The position numbers and the translations under genes were made by a program. Shown here piece after piece: positions 35,229 to 45,919 of a stretch of 64,000 bases of DNA. Under the pieces are notes generated by a model. It was given only the letters and a program-made list of their open reading frames with translations. It was not told the DNA's origin and made no database searches. The stretch's first letter is position 1, and the number at the start of each line of letters is the position of its first letter. Source of the stretch: Watersipora subatra (Eukaryota > Bryozoa > Gymnolaemata > Cheilostomatida > Watersiporidae); the NCBI RefSeq assembly GCF_963576615.1, contig NC_088717.1, forward strand, positions 28,685,213 through 28,749,212, in the 5' to 3' direction.

Positions 35229-35427
35229 TGTAAAGTACAGTAACTCCGATCTCTATGTATGAGGTTGAAAAAGAACTATGTATGCTGAAGCTTTCAGGCT
35301 AAAGCTAAGGAGAGTGAGACAAAAGTGCTTTAGATTTGATGAATGAGCTAGACACGATGAACGCTGAGGAGAGATCGTAGCCAACACCACCCTTACGGTA
35401 AATACCCTTGAGATACGTTACGCTACA
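35229..35427 (+). repeat. 5' LTR of Gypsy-2
   Basis: 199 bp, starts TG and ends CA directly before the TGG of the primer-binding site. It aligns over its length, with many differences, to 40997-41187. Confidence 0.7.
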
Positions 35428-35584
35428 TGGTGTCAGAAGAAAGACTGCCTGACAACGGATTAAGCTAAAAGACGTTACGGCAGCATCGGTGGGAAATCTG
35501 ATTGTGTATATTTATAAAAGGTTGGCTGAATTGTTTCTTAGAACTCTATCGGTGTAATATCTCCAACTGCAATTGTGTTAAAAC

Positions 35585-38500
35585 ATGGCTGAGATTACCA
35601 AAGATGATAAGCCGCAAAAGGACAGACGTTTCAAGTGGTAACCTGGCTGCAACATGAAAGACGTTTAAAATGCAGTTCGGTGTAGATAAGATAGCTAAAA
35701 AGTATTCAGCTATGAGTGAAGAGGAGCAGATATCGAACATGCTAGTACAGATGAAAAATGACAGCGTGCTTATTTACTCGCTGTGTTAATTTAATGATGG
35801 GATGGAACAAATAAGAAAATGCTAGAGAACACTATTAAATTGTTCGATAACTATTTTGAACCTGTCAAGAATGTTATGAGCAGGCTAAATTCAGTATGAT
35901 GAAAATGATGAGAAAAATCAATTTATCAATTCTTAGTAGAATTACAGAAACAAGTGGATCAGGGTGACTATGTTCACTGAAGAGTAACATAATTAGAGAC
36001 AGAATTGTAGTGGAGGTCAAGGATAGCAAGCTAAGGGAACACCTTTTGGATGTTAATGATGTAGATTTGAATAGATGCAATCAGAAAGCGAAGCAATGAA
36101 TTGCAAACCGTCAACAAAGTAGTTGATTCACTGACGATACAGATGAGAAATTCGATGTGGTGAACAGCAAGACAGATCAGCCAAATCATCCAGATATCAG
36201 TAAGATCGTGAGAGGGAAGCCATGCTATCTCTGTAATAAAACTTTTCATTGTGGAAAATGCTGCCCAACCACATTTTCAGTATATAAAGTGTGTGAGGAA
36301 AAGTGCTCAGTCAAAGACCTGTAAGAATCACAAATCGGTTGTTGGAGAACTAACAGTACCCAGAACATCAGGAAAAGACGCAGATATCCTTTTTCTGGCT
36401 GATGATCTATGACAAACTTGGACAGTACCATAGAAACCGAAGAGGCTTGGTTTTTGGCTTTTAAAATAGGTGGTCAACCTATGTGATTCAAGATAGACAC
36501 CGGAGCCGCGAAGACTGGAATTCCAAGAAAAATGGCTGAAAATTTGAAGCTAACAGTGAGATTATCTGAAAAACGTCATAGAGCTGTGGGTAATCAAATC
36601 CTTCAGGTGGCAGGAGAAACTGTTTTTGAATTACGATGTAAGGAGACAAGAGCAAAACAGGTAATATGCATAGTTTACAATCTTATTACACCATTCCATG
36701 GCAAGCCAGCTATCCGAAAATTGAGGCTTATTGAATTCACAGACTCCATAGATGCCTGTTCGGGCGGCAGTCAAAAGGAACGATTCCAAAAGCTTTTCAC
36801 AGACCTGGGCATGATGAAAACATTAGTTACGATTACTCTGAAAGAAGATCAAATGCCATTTGCGCAAGCAGTTTCACATAGAGTGGCAAGAAGAAGCAAG
36901 AAAACTACAAAAGGAGCTGGCAAAATGGAAGTGATGGATGCGATTGATAAATTGAATTTTTAACTGAATAGTGTGCTCCATTATCATTGTACCAAAAAAT
37001 AATAACAGTATCAAGGTATACATTGATTTTACTACTCAATATGGTCATAACAAAAGAGTAACAATTTGGTCGTTACTGTTGGAGAAGGCTCGGCATCTCG
37101 AGTGCTCCTGAAACATATCAACACAAAATGCAGAAAGAGTTACATGTAGATGGCCTCGAGAGAGTAACTTGCCGCATGGACGACATTTTGGTATATTACC
37201 AAAGGAAACGCGTGATCAATGGTTTGAGGCAATGCCGCAGAGGATAATTCAAGCTAGAATAACACTCAATCCTGGTAAATGTAAATTTGATCAGTCTGAG
37301 GTTCTTAGGGCATATTTTTAATGAAGATGGCATACATGTGGGCCCTAAGAAAACAAAAGCTATCAGAAATGTTGATATACACAAGAGTAAAAGAGAGCTC
37401 AGACCTTTTTCTCAAAATGATTAACTATCTAGGAGAGTTTTCGGCTTCCTTGGCTTCAGACTCTGCTGCTCTCAGAATGCTAATTCAATAGGATTCGGCC
37501 TGGCTCTAGAGCGGTGAATGATAGGGAGTTTGAAAAGTTGAAACGAAAGCTGCCCAATGTGCCAACTCTAATGCCTTATGACCTGGAAAGAGAGATGCTC
37601 ATGAGTACTGATGCATCGTCATATGGGTTGCGAGCAGTCACAATGCAGAGGCATGAGGTGTTTTGGCGACCAGTAGCTTACACATCTAGAGCTTTCAGTG
37701 GGGCAGAGTCATACTATGAACAAATAGAGAAAGAGGCTATTGCGATGTTGTGGGCTTTTGATGTTTCATTATTATCTGGCTGGTAGAGAATGCAGCGTAG
37801 AAACAGTTCGCAAGCCACTCATCTCAGTTCTTATGGTTAGCATAATTTCTGTTTCGTGTACAGCGCTTCCGACTGAAAATGATGAGCTATGACCATAATA
37901 TGAGATACACATCTGGCGAAAAACTTGTGCTGATTGATATGTTACCTATAGCTCCACTACCAACACCGGTGCAAGTGAAAGCTAATGATCTCCTCATACA
38001 GGAAATTATCAAGTCACTCCTGGTGTCTAAATAGAGGTTGGCTCGACTGCCAGCCGCAACTTTAGCTGATGAGGAGTGCCGGCTGCTGTTGAATTACATA
38101 GAAGGTGGGTGGACCACGTTTAACAAAATGCAGTTCTGTCTAGAAATTCTATTCCGTTGAACACCATCTAACAACGGTGGATGGAGTTTAACAGATGGAG
38201 CTATCTACTATTGCGACATAATCTTCATACCTCAATCAGAACGAGATCAAATCTTAAAGAGGTTCATAAAGGTCTCCAGGGAGAGAACGAGTCCATCCGC
38301 AGTGCACCCTCTCTAATGTGGTAGCCCCGAATGTGTAGTGAGAGAAGAAAACTAGATCCGCAATGTACAAAATGCGAAAAGTTCAGAAAAATTCCAAGAG
38401 AACCTTTTTGTGGAGCTCTTTAAAGAGTTGGTTGATGTCCCATCCACCTATACCAGGTAGCGCATGGTGGATGGAGCATCGACAAACTCACATACATCGA

Positions 38501-38960
38501 GCTGGCAGTCGATGTAACCATGTGAGTATGATGATGTTTCTTCTGGTTATAGTAGACTTCAACAGTAGGTACATATAATAGCAAAATGAGCAAATTTGAG
38601 ATGACTACTATAGTTCAGCAAATCATAGATGTAAATTGCATGCTTGGAGTTCTCCACTCACTAGTAAGTGATAATGCATCATATTTTAAACAGGAACTGT
38701 TCCAAAAATTCTTGCAAAACATAACTCAACATTTTTTGAGTTCCTTTAAAGAGTCAGAGTAAAGGAGAAGCTTAGAGGTCAGTCCAGACAGTGACAAATT
38801 TGACGGAAAAAATGTCAATTTGCAGGCAGCAATGTGGAGTTACAAAGACACTCCCTTGAAAAGTGGGTATTCGCCAGCTTCACTTCTGTTCATTACAGAA
38901 TTGAACTCTATGGGAATGAGTAATCTTCATTCAGAGGATGAAACACGTTGCACCGGAGAT
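35585..38960 (+). pseudogene. Gypsy-2 gag-pol remnants
   Basis: In scattered frames I read a gag with a zinc-knuckle-like CYLCNKTFHCGKC (about 36220-36260). A protease motif KIDTGA lies at about 36490 and continues into the open frame 36532-36963. Reverse-transcriptase pieces include MDDILVY near 37180 and FLGHIFNEDG near 37310. An RNase H part (37514-37786) has STDASSYGLRA and IEKEAIAMLW, and integrase pieces follow (VDFNSRY about 38560, VSDNASYFKQE about 38670). All blocks are in the normal Gypsy order. None is intact, and the protein cannot be made. Confidence 0.7.
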
Positions 38961-39123
38961 GGGTTTCTGAAAGACGGATGAAGGTGAAATTATGACCATA
39001 GACATGCAGTCTGAGATAGGAGTCCATTAAGACTTTTACAGACAGTCAAAATTGTATATGGTTAGAAAAAAAGCCACAAATGGCTATTGTGGTGGGCACT
39101 AATGGTTGTGAGGTGCTGCTTAA

Positions 39124-40023
39124 AAGTTGACTTGCAACAAAATTTACATTACAGATATTTGTTAGCAAAAGGTTTCCCATGTCTTAACCTGCTGTGTTGC
39201 AGGTTCAAAGTATGTGGAAATGTGAATACAAGCTCTTAAAAGCTCAAAAGCGAACAGTTAATCGCAGCCATCACTAAAACGCTGTAGGTTGAAATCCCTC
39301 TCGAAAACGGCTCAAATGTGAGGTAGCTCAACACAGCGTAATTCTGTTTACACTTTTATGCAGCCTCGATCGTCCAAATCTTTTCACAAATAAACTTCAT
39401 GCATGCAATAAAACCATGTCTATTGTCCTTATGCGAGTATTTCATTATCATTGTAAGGGCTGTCACTTTGAGCCCTGATATCTCAAAACCTAGCCTAAAA
39501 ATTAGTTTAATTGTTCAACCTTAGCTCGAGAGGGTGCATCTCATCCTCTGATAAACACGAAGAGCCTGTTGGTTGCCTATGATGGTCAAAAAATGCTGCA
39601 GAAATTGTTCACGCCATTTGGCAGGAAGTATGTTTCACGTGATCAGATTATGACTAGATGATTGGACCAAGCTGAATCGAAACTGTTAAGTAGTGAGCAT
39701 CTATATTTAATAAGGGCCTTCTGGTAGAACCCGAAGTGTTTGTCATAAACTAGTGCTACGAGATGTTTTATACTGAGCCTTTTAGTGGCCTTTCATTTCA
39801 CGTGATAACACCACTTGTCAAAGCAATAACCATGTCAAGTTGAGTACTTCATCGAAACAAAGGGATTCCAACCTACGGCCATTTTTTTAACTGTTCAACT
39901 TTAGTTTTTACGAGCTTGTAATCACATTTCCACATATTTTGAACTTACAACACAGGCAAGTAAGACATGGTGAACCTTTTGATACTAAATAACCGTAATG
40001 TAAATTTTGTTGAAAGTCAACCT
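39124..40023 (+). mobile_element. Kolobok-like 900-bp deletion derivative
   Basis: Both ends match the 5839-9887 element and TTAA flanks it (39120-39123, 40024-40027). It corresponds to the left about 550 bp (to about 6385) joined to the right about 350 bp (from about 9535), so it arose by internal deletion. The first bases have drifted (AAGTTGAC). Confidence 0.85.
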
Positions 40024-40996
40024 TTAAGAAAGATGGGAAGATACCGAGGCGTAATCAAGGGATAATGTTAAGCCAGTTGGGGAGTTTGCTTCATCGCAGA
40101 CTCAGAAATTGCTTATCAATGATCAGCTACTGTTTCCAGTATTCTTGAGTATCTAACTGCCGCTATACCTAGCAGAGGCGAGCTATTTCTGACCAGCCAA
40201 ATGCTGCTATCAAACCATATGAAGCGGATGATCAAGCTACCAGGACATCTAGCAGTGGCGAGCTATCCACTGACCAGCCAACTACTGCTACTGTATCACA
40301 TATTTCAGACGGTGCTTTTGCATCATCTCAACCAAATGATACGATGGTCTCACGACAGTCAGGAGATGCTGCAAGTTAAGTTGAGTCAAGATGTCAGTCA
40401 AGTTGTGCCGTTGCATTACACGATAACTCATCTAAACCTGCCTCTATTAAATATGGCTCTATACCAGCAAAACATATCTTGTTTTCTAGATCAGGCCAGA
40501 AGATATAGCCACTGGAAAAGCTAAATCTCAAACTAATTTAAGAACAGTTATCCTATCCAACTTTATAATCAGTATCTGAACGTGTATAATTGTCTGTTTT
40601 ACAAGAATGTAAAGCCAGAGGTGCTGAAGCGGATGAACGAAAGCTTTAGCATGTTATATGCATATTGATCAAACATGCCAATAAGCAAAACGCTAGAATA
40701 TGCTTTTTTGTTATCGCACCTCTTATTATTGCACTTTATGTTATTCCCATCTTTTATTTTTCGCACTTTGTATTATCCGCACGCTTCATTATTTACACGC
40801 TGTATTATTCGCACCTGGTTATTGGGCCTTCATGGTTTTTTCCGCCTATTCTCAGCCTACTGCCAGTTTTCATGAAGTTTTTACAGATCATGACGTTATT
40901 GTGTTATGCACATTGAATCATCTCCTGTTGTGATAGTATGGTTGCATCAATACTGACGAATAATAATCCCTAAGAAAACTTAAGAAGAAGATATAG

Positions 40997-41187
40997 TGTA
41001 GAGTAATTTCGCTGCCTATGAATAAAAAAGAAACGAGGTACGCTGAGACTTTCAGACTAGAGCTAAGAGAAGCCAGACGAGAGCGCTTTGGATTTGACGA
41101 GTGAGCTAGACACGACGTACGCCGAGGATCAATCGTAGCCACCACCACCCTTACGGAAAATACTGTTAAAAACTGCATTACACTATA
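40997..41187 (+). repeat. 3' LTR of Gypsy-2
   Basis: It starts TGTAGAG and ends TA where CA is expected. It is preceded by a purine-rich stretch (AAGAAGAAGATATAG). Confidence 0.65.
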
Positions 41188-41849
41188 CTAAGATAAAAAG
41201 TTTGAAAATATTTATTATATAAACTTTAATTAACGTGTGCATGCTTTAAAACTCTCATTTTGTAGCTCAGCTACTCTGTAATAATCTCATCTCTAATAAT
41301 CATTGATATATATCAATGATTTACCATCTTTTCTTCCATCACAGTGTCGTCTTTTTGCCGATGATGCAATACTGTATAACACGAGTGACAAATTTACGCT
41401 TTTAAAACGAGACCTTTCTGCATTAGAGGCTTGGGCTTCTAAGTGGCAAATGGAATTTAACCCCTTTACGGTTTGAACGACACATAATTCCCCGTGCGTA
41501 TCGTTCGTGCGTTGTCAGGGCGACACATGTGTCAATTCCTGTAGAACGTCTACCGCGTTTGTTTATATTGATTCATAAAATATATATAAGCCGTTTATGA
41601 TGGAGATCGTTGTTGTTATAGTAATCTACAGAAAGCTTTGATTTATACTCGCTGTAATTTATTGTGAATCATCTTCAAAAGTTCGTGTTATTATTATTAT
41701 TGTAAACAATAACGAGAGATTGTTTGCGTAGTTGACGTTTTTTATTGAGGTAGGACTTCCTTCACTTACCTCGATGTTTTTACGACTAGTTGCATTGGAA
41801 CCACATTTGTCTTTACGTTGAAATTATTTTTACTATTACCAAAATTATT

Positions 41850-43532
41850 ATGGCAACAAATAGAAGACGTTTTATTGCTGCTGAAGATTATACAGAAGAT
41901 TCAAGCAGTGATATTGACTACTACGAAACAACAGATGAATCAGATGATTCTGGTGATGAAACTGTGCGTCCTAGGACTGCTACTAGTGATACATGGACAG
42001 TTTTAGCAGAAAATCAAAGAGACATTGATTCAAGTTTGCCATTGCCAGTGGTTACAGCAGCTCCCCTGCCTGCACCTGGTCCTGTGAATCCACCTGACAG
42101 CGATGCAGCTCCTCTTGATTACTTCAGTAAATTTTGTACCATGGATTTTTGGCATTTGCTAGTAGAGCAAACTAACCATTATGCTCAAACATATCTCACA
42201 CAGAATCCAAATCTACCGCCATATTCAAGAGCTAAAGCTTGGACAGACACAGATGAAGTAGAGATGAAGGCTTTCTTAGGGTTACTACTGAATATGGGAT
42301 TGAATCAGAAGCCAACTATTGTTGCATACTGGGATGAGACAAACAGCTCACAAGATACTCCATACTTTCGAAATGTCATGACTGTAAATCGTTTCAAACT
42401 GCTGCTTCGGTTTTTTCATGTGTCTGATAATGCACTGATCTTACCTCGTGATGATCCAAATCATGATCCTTTGCACAAATTTCGGCCAGTGTTGGAGATG
42501 TTCAATAATAACTTTGCCTCTAATTATAATTTGGCTAGAGATGTGAGCATAGATGAATCGCTTGTTGGGTTCAAAGGAAGGCATATGATGGTGAATTACA
42601 TCAAAATAAAAAAACACCATCAGTGGGCCCCTAAAATGTACATACTTGCTGAGTCATCCACGGGTTACGTCCACCGAAGCATGTTGCATTTGCTGAAGAA
42701 GTACCAACCACCGCAGAGTCAGAAAGGACAACCATATGATGTGTGCATGAAGCTGATGGATGGTCATTTCAACAAAGGACATCATTTAGGTGTAGACAAT
42801 TATTATACAAGCATTGATATGTGTTCTGACCTACACCAAAAAGGTACTTACTGTACAGGGACTGTACGTGCAAACCGACGTGGTTTACCACCGGCAGTGA
42901 AAGACAACAAAATGCTACGAAAAGGGGAACATGTCAGTCTTCGTAAGGGTGCAATCCTAGCTGTAAACTTTCACGACAGAAAGTGTGTAAAGTTTCTTTC
43001 AACTCTAGCTACTGCTAAAACTGAGACTGCAAAGAGACGTATTGGCAACGAGTTCCAATGGCCATCTGTGGTAGGCTTGTATAACTCCACAATGGGCGGT
43101 GTCGATCTCTCAGATCAATTGACGTGTGAGTATGCTGATGAAAGACGTACGGTCAAGATGTGGAAAAAGATTGTCTTCCATCTAATTGACAGAGCAGCAG
43201 TGAACAGCTATATTTGCTTCCAGAAGAATAGTAAAAAAGTGGTCACACGCTACAGCTTCATGATTCGGCTAGTTGAGGAGCTAATTGGTGGTTATCGTTC
43301 AGGTGGACGCAAACGTGGACGTCCAAGTACCGGTGCCAATGATACTAGGCTGATTGGTAGGCACTTCATTCGCTTTATTCCTGATAAAAAGAGAAAGAAG
43401 TGTGTGGTTTGTGGAGATGGAGAAGGATACTCTGGAACGAGAATACGAACATACTGCCCAACTTGCGACGTTGGTTTGTGCATCGGAGAGTGTGATGAGC
43501 GTTACCACACTCGCGTCAACTACAAACCGTAG
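41850..43532 (+). CDS. piggyBac transposase (PGBD4-like)
   Basis: The 560-residue protein starts at MATNRRRF; an in-frame ATG at 41790 would add 20 residues, which look less natural. It has an acidic N-terminus (EDSSSDIDYYETTDESDDS). The DDE/DDD core has the three catalytic aspartates in SIDESLVGFKGR, GVDNYYTSID and GGVDLSDQ. The C-terminal cysteine-rich zinc domain has CVVCGDG, CPTCDVGLC and CDERYH. Length and order match full piggyBac enzymes, which cut and paste at TTAA without leaving a footprint. A polyadenylation signal AATAAA is at 43643-43648. With intact ends it may be active; activity is inference. Confidence 0.93.
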   Translation: MATNRRRFIAAEDYTEDSSSDIDYYETTDESDDSGDETVRPRTATSDTWTVLAENQRDIDSSLPLPVVTAAPLPAPGPVNPPDSDAAPLDYFSKFCTMDFWHLLVEQTNHYAQTYLTQNPNLPPYSRAKAWTDTDEVEMKAFLGLLLNMGLNQKPTIVAYWDETNSSQDTPYFRNVMTVNRFKLLLRFFHVSDNALILPRDDPNHDPLHKFRPVLEMFNNNFASNYNLARDVSIDESLVGFKGRHMMVNYIKIKKHHQWAPKMYILAESSTGYVHRSMLHLLKKYQPPQSQKGQPYDVCMKLMDGHFNKGHHLGVDNYYTSIDMCSDLHQKGTYCTGTVRANRRGLPPAVKDNKMLRKGEHVSLRKGAILAVNFHDRKCVKFLSTLATAKTETAKRRIGNEFQWPSVVGLYNSTMGGVDLSDQLTCEYADERRTVKMWKKIVFHLIDRAAVNSYICFQKNSKKVVTRYSFMIRLVEELIGGYRSGGRKRGRPSTGANDTRLIGRHFIRFIPDKKRKKCVVCGDGEGYSGTRIRTYCPTCDVGLCIGECDERYHTRVNYKP

Positions 43533-43642
43533 CTTGATGTTCGATGATATACATGTTTGTATTTGTTTTGTATTGTAACAATTTATAACAATGTTGTATT
43601 ATTTGTATTATAACAGTTTGTAACAGTATTGTTTGAAATTTG

Positions 43643-43648
43643 AATAAA
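43643..43648 (+). terminator. Polyadenylation signal of the piggyBac transposase
   Basis: AATAAA 110 bp after the stop codon, within an AT-rich stretch. Confidence 0.5.
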
Positions 43649-44753
43649 CTTGATAAAAAAATGATAATTCCGCAGAATTCATTTGTTGTGAGTTACAAAT
43701 TAGTGATTATTTGACACAATGATAGCATTCAGATAACCTACCAAAGTATATTCAGCTACTTCAACACAGCTGGATGGTTGTTTTATATGTTTATAGCTAG
43801 TAAAACTAACAAATATCATTGAAATACTTGCAGCCAAAGTCATCAAAAATAGCACAAGTATATACAAGACAAAAACGATTATAATTTTGCAACAATCGTT
43901 TTTTTCCAAAATGCGGTATTCTGCTTCTATTGCAGCACTCAGATACTCTACCAAGGCATACTTAGCAGCTCCAACACAGCATGATGTTTATCTTCTATGT
44001 TTATAGACAATAAAATTAAAAAAAATTATGGAAATACCTGCAGCCAAAGTAGTGCAAATAGGTATTGAAAATTGCATATTTTCGCAAATAAATTAGCATT
44101 TTGGGTACTGTTTTAGAAAAAAATCAAACCCCGAAAGGGTTAATGTTGACAAGTGCACATTCTTAAAAATTGGTAAAAACATTAATAGTCACCCTGGATA
44201 TACTTGCTGTGGACAAAATCTAAATAAAGTGTCTTCTTTTCCTTATCTCGGATTACAACTACAAGCAGATCTAAAATGGAATGAACACATAGACAAAATA
44301 ACAACTAAGTCTACACAGAAGTTGGCAATGATCAGAAGGGTGCTAAAATCTGCAGATACCCCTACAAAAAAGATTGCCTATTTTTCTTTAGTAAGGCCAA
44401 CACTAGAATATGCCTCACAAATATGAGATCCCTATCAAAATAAACATGTCAAACAGCTTGAAAAGTTGCAAAATAAAGCACTACGATTTATTTTTAACAT
44501 TAAGGGCCAGATAAGTTTTACAAAATTACGAGAAGATACAAGTGTTGAGTCCTTACAGGAGAGAAGAAGAGAGGGTAGGCATAAACTGTTTGTAAGATGT
44601 GCTGCCGAGGGCATAGAACCACCATTAAAATGCGAAAACATAGGATACAATACCCGCCAAAAAAATCAAACACATATACTCCATATATAAGAACTAATGT
44701 ATTCTATCAGTCCTTTTGGCCCCGTACACTAAGAGAGTTAAGAACCTGATAAG

Positions 44754-44904
44754 TGTGGTATAATCTCAAAGATACTTTAATTGAGTTTATATAATTAATC
44801 ATTAGTTCGAGGTTATCTGGGGTTCGTTTCCGGTAGCCATTAAAACCAGTTATACAAAAAGCATCTGCCTCATCTTAATCATAATTCATCAGCCCAACAA
44901 CACA
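44754..44904 (+). repeat. 5' LTR of Gypsy-1
   Basis: Starts TGTGGTATAATC, ends CAACAACACA. The four differences from the 3' LTR are all single substitutions. Confidence 0.93.
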
Positions 44905-44921
44905 TGGTGGCAGCGAAATAG
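44905..44921 (+). other. Primer-binding site of Gypsy-1
   Basis: TGGTGGCAGCGAAATAG directly follows the 5' LTR. TGG is the complement of the CCA end of a tRNA; which tRNA cannot be decided here. Confidence 0.75.
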
Positions 44922-44929
44922 TAGTAAAT

Positions 44930-45919
44930 ATGGGTGATGAGGAGGCTGAAGCCGCTCCGAATGTTGTTATTCCAAGGTCTATGCCAAGGATTGACCCTCC
45001 AGCTGAATTAATATTAGACAGTAACAAAGAGGCCAATTTCAGGACTTTTAAAGCTAAGTGGCGCTCTTATTATGTCTTGTCCAGGTTGGGAGGGGAGGAA
45101 CTGGAATACCAACGGGAGTTATTGTTATATACAGCTGGTACTGAAGCTAGCAAGATAATTGATAACTCAGCTAGGTATGCAGGTACAGGGGATGTGGATA
45201 AGACTTGTGACTTGGTTTTAGAGATATTGGAACAATATTGTATAGGTGAAAGGAATACAATCCATGAACGATATAAGTTTAACACACGTACACAACTCCC
45301 TGGAGAGTCCTTTGATGCTTTCTACACTGAGTTAAGAACGTTAGCAAGTAGTTGTCTATTTAACTATTGTGCTGCGGAGGGGGCACCAGCAGAAGCTGAA
45401 AGTCCTATAGATGAAATGTTACGTGATAGGATAGTGTTAGGCCTAAGAGAAGATGAACTGCGAAAAAGGTTGATTTCTCAGGGCAACAATCTTACACTGG
45501 CAACAGCTGTACGGTTATGCAGGTCACATAAGGTTACATCTACTACAATGCGGTCTATGAGTGGAGGGTCCAGTCAGCTGGCAGTCAATGCTGTCAGAGC
45601 TAGAAAGCGCTCTGAGCAGTCAAAACCGGCTACTAAAGGGAAATCGCACTCGAGAGCTAGCAGTGGAGAGCAGAATAAACCAAGTGATAAATTTCCAAAC
45701 AGTCAAGCACAAAAATGTAGTTGGTGTGGGAAAACTCCAAATCACGCTAAAGATCAGTGTCCAGCTAAGGAAGCAGAGTGCAGAAACTGTGGAAAGAAAG
45801 GACATTACTCGAGAGTATGTCGTTCTAAACGCATCAATGAGGTCAAGGAAGAAAATGATGACAACTTCCTGTTTACAGGCGAACTAGTTGTTGGAGAAGT
45901 TGAGTGTTGGCAAGCTTAA
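44930..45919 (+). CDS. Gypsy-1 Gag polyprotein
   Basis: 329 residues with a capsid-like N-terminal part (FRTFKAKWRSYYVLSRLGG, ESFDAFYTELRTLA) and two zinc knuckles near the end. The first is CSWCGKTPNHAKDQC (C-x2-C-x5-H-x4-C) and the second is CRNCGKKGHYSRVC (C-x2-C-x4-H-x4-C), for binding genomic RNA. The frame ends in TAA at 45917-45919. The next codon starts the protease in the same frame, so a Gag-Pol fusion would need stop readthrough, or the stop is a mutation. Confidence 0.9.
   Translation: MGDEEAEAAPNVVIPRSMPRIDPPAELILDSNKEANFRTFKAKWRSYYVLSRLGGEELEYQRELLLYTAGTEASKIIDNSARYAGTGDVDKTCDLVLEILEQYCIGERNTIHERYKFNTRTQLPGESFDAFYTELRTLASSCLFNYCAAEGAPAEAESPIDEMLRDRIVLGLREDELRKRLISQGNNLTLATAVRLCRSHKVTSTTMRSMSGGSSQLAVNAVRARKRSEQSKPATKGKSHSRASSGEQNKPSDKFPNSQAQKCSWCGKTPNHAKDQCPAKEAECRNCGKKGHYSRVCRSKRINEVKEENDDNFLFTGELVVGEVECWQA

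Larger units (their letters stand above)
35229..41187 (+). mobile_element. Decayed Ty3/Gypsy-type LTR retrotransposon (Gypsy-2)
   Basis: Diverged LTRs at 35229-35427 and 40997-41187 share blocks such as AGTGAGCTAGACACGA-type and CACCACCCTTACGG. A primer-binding site, TGGTGTCAGAAGAAAG, starts at 35428, and a purine-rich tract precedes the 3' LTR. Flanks are ATAAG (35224-35228) and CTAAG (41188-41192), a one-mismatch target duplication. The coding region has many stops and frameshifts. A Kolobok-like derivative sits inside at 39124-40023. Confidence 0.75.
41461..44139 (+). mobile_element. piggyBac transposon, apparently complete
   Basis: The ends CCCCTTTACGGTTTGA (41461-41476) and, inverted, CCCTTTCGGGGTTTGA (44124-44139) are flanked by TTAA at 41457-41460 and 44140-44143. 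A perfect 12-bp palindrome GACACATGTGTC at 41522-41533 lies in the left subterminal region. The transposase is open. Part of the 3' region is a diverged direct repeat (about 43720-43850 and 43935-44060). Confidence 0.9.

Noticed and set aside
40665..40933. Hydrophobic frames as a membrane protein
   Set aside because: Several overlapping frames in a T-rich, faintly repetitive stretch (TTATTCGCAC-like) at the end of Gypsy-2; no consistent coding signal.
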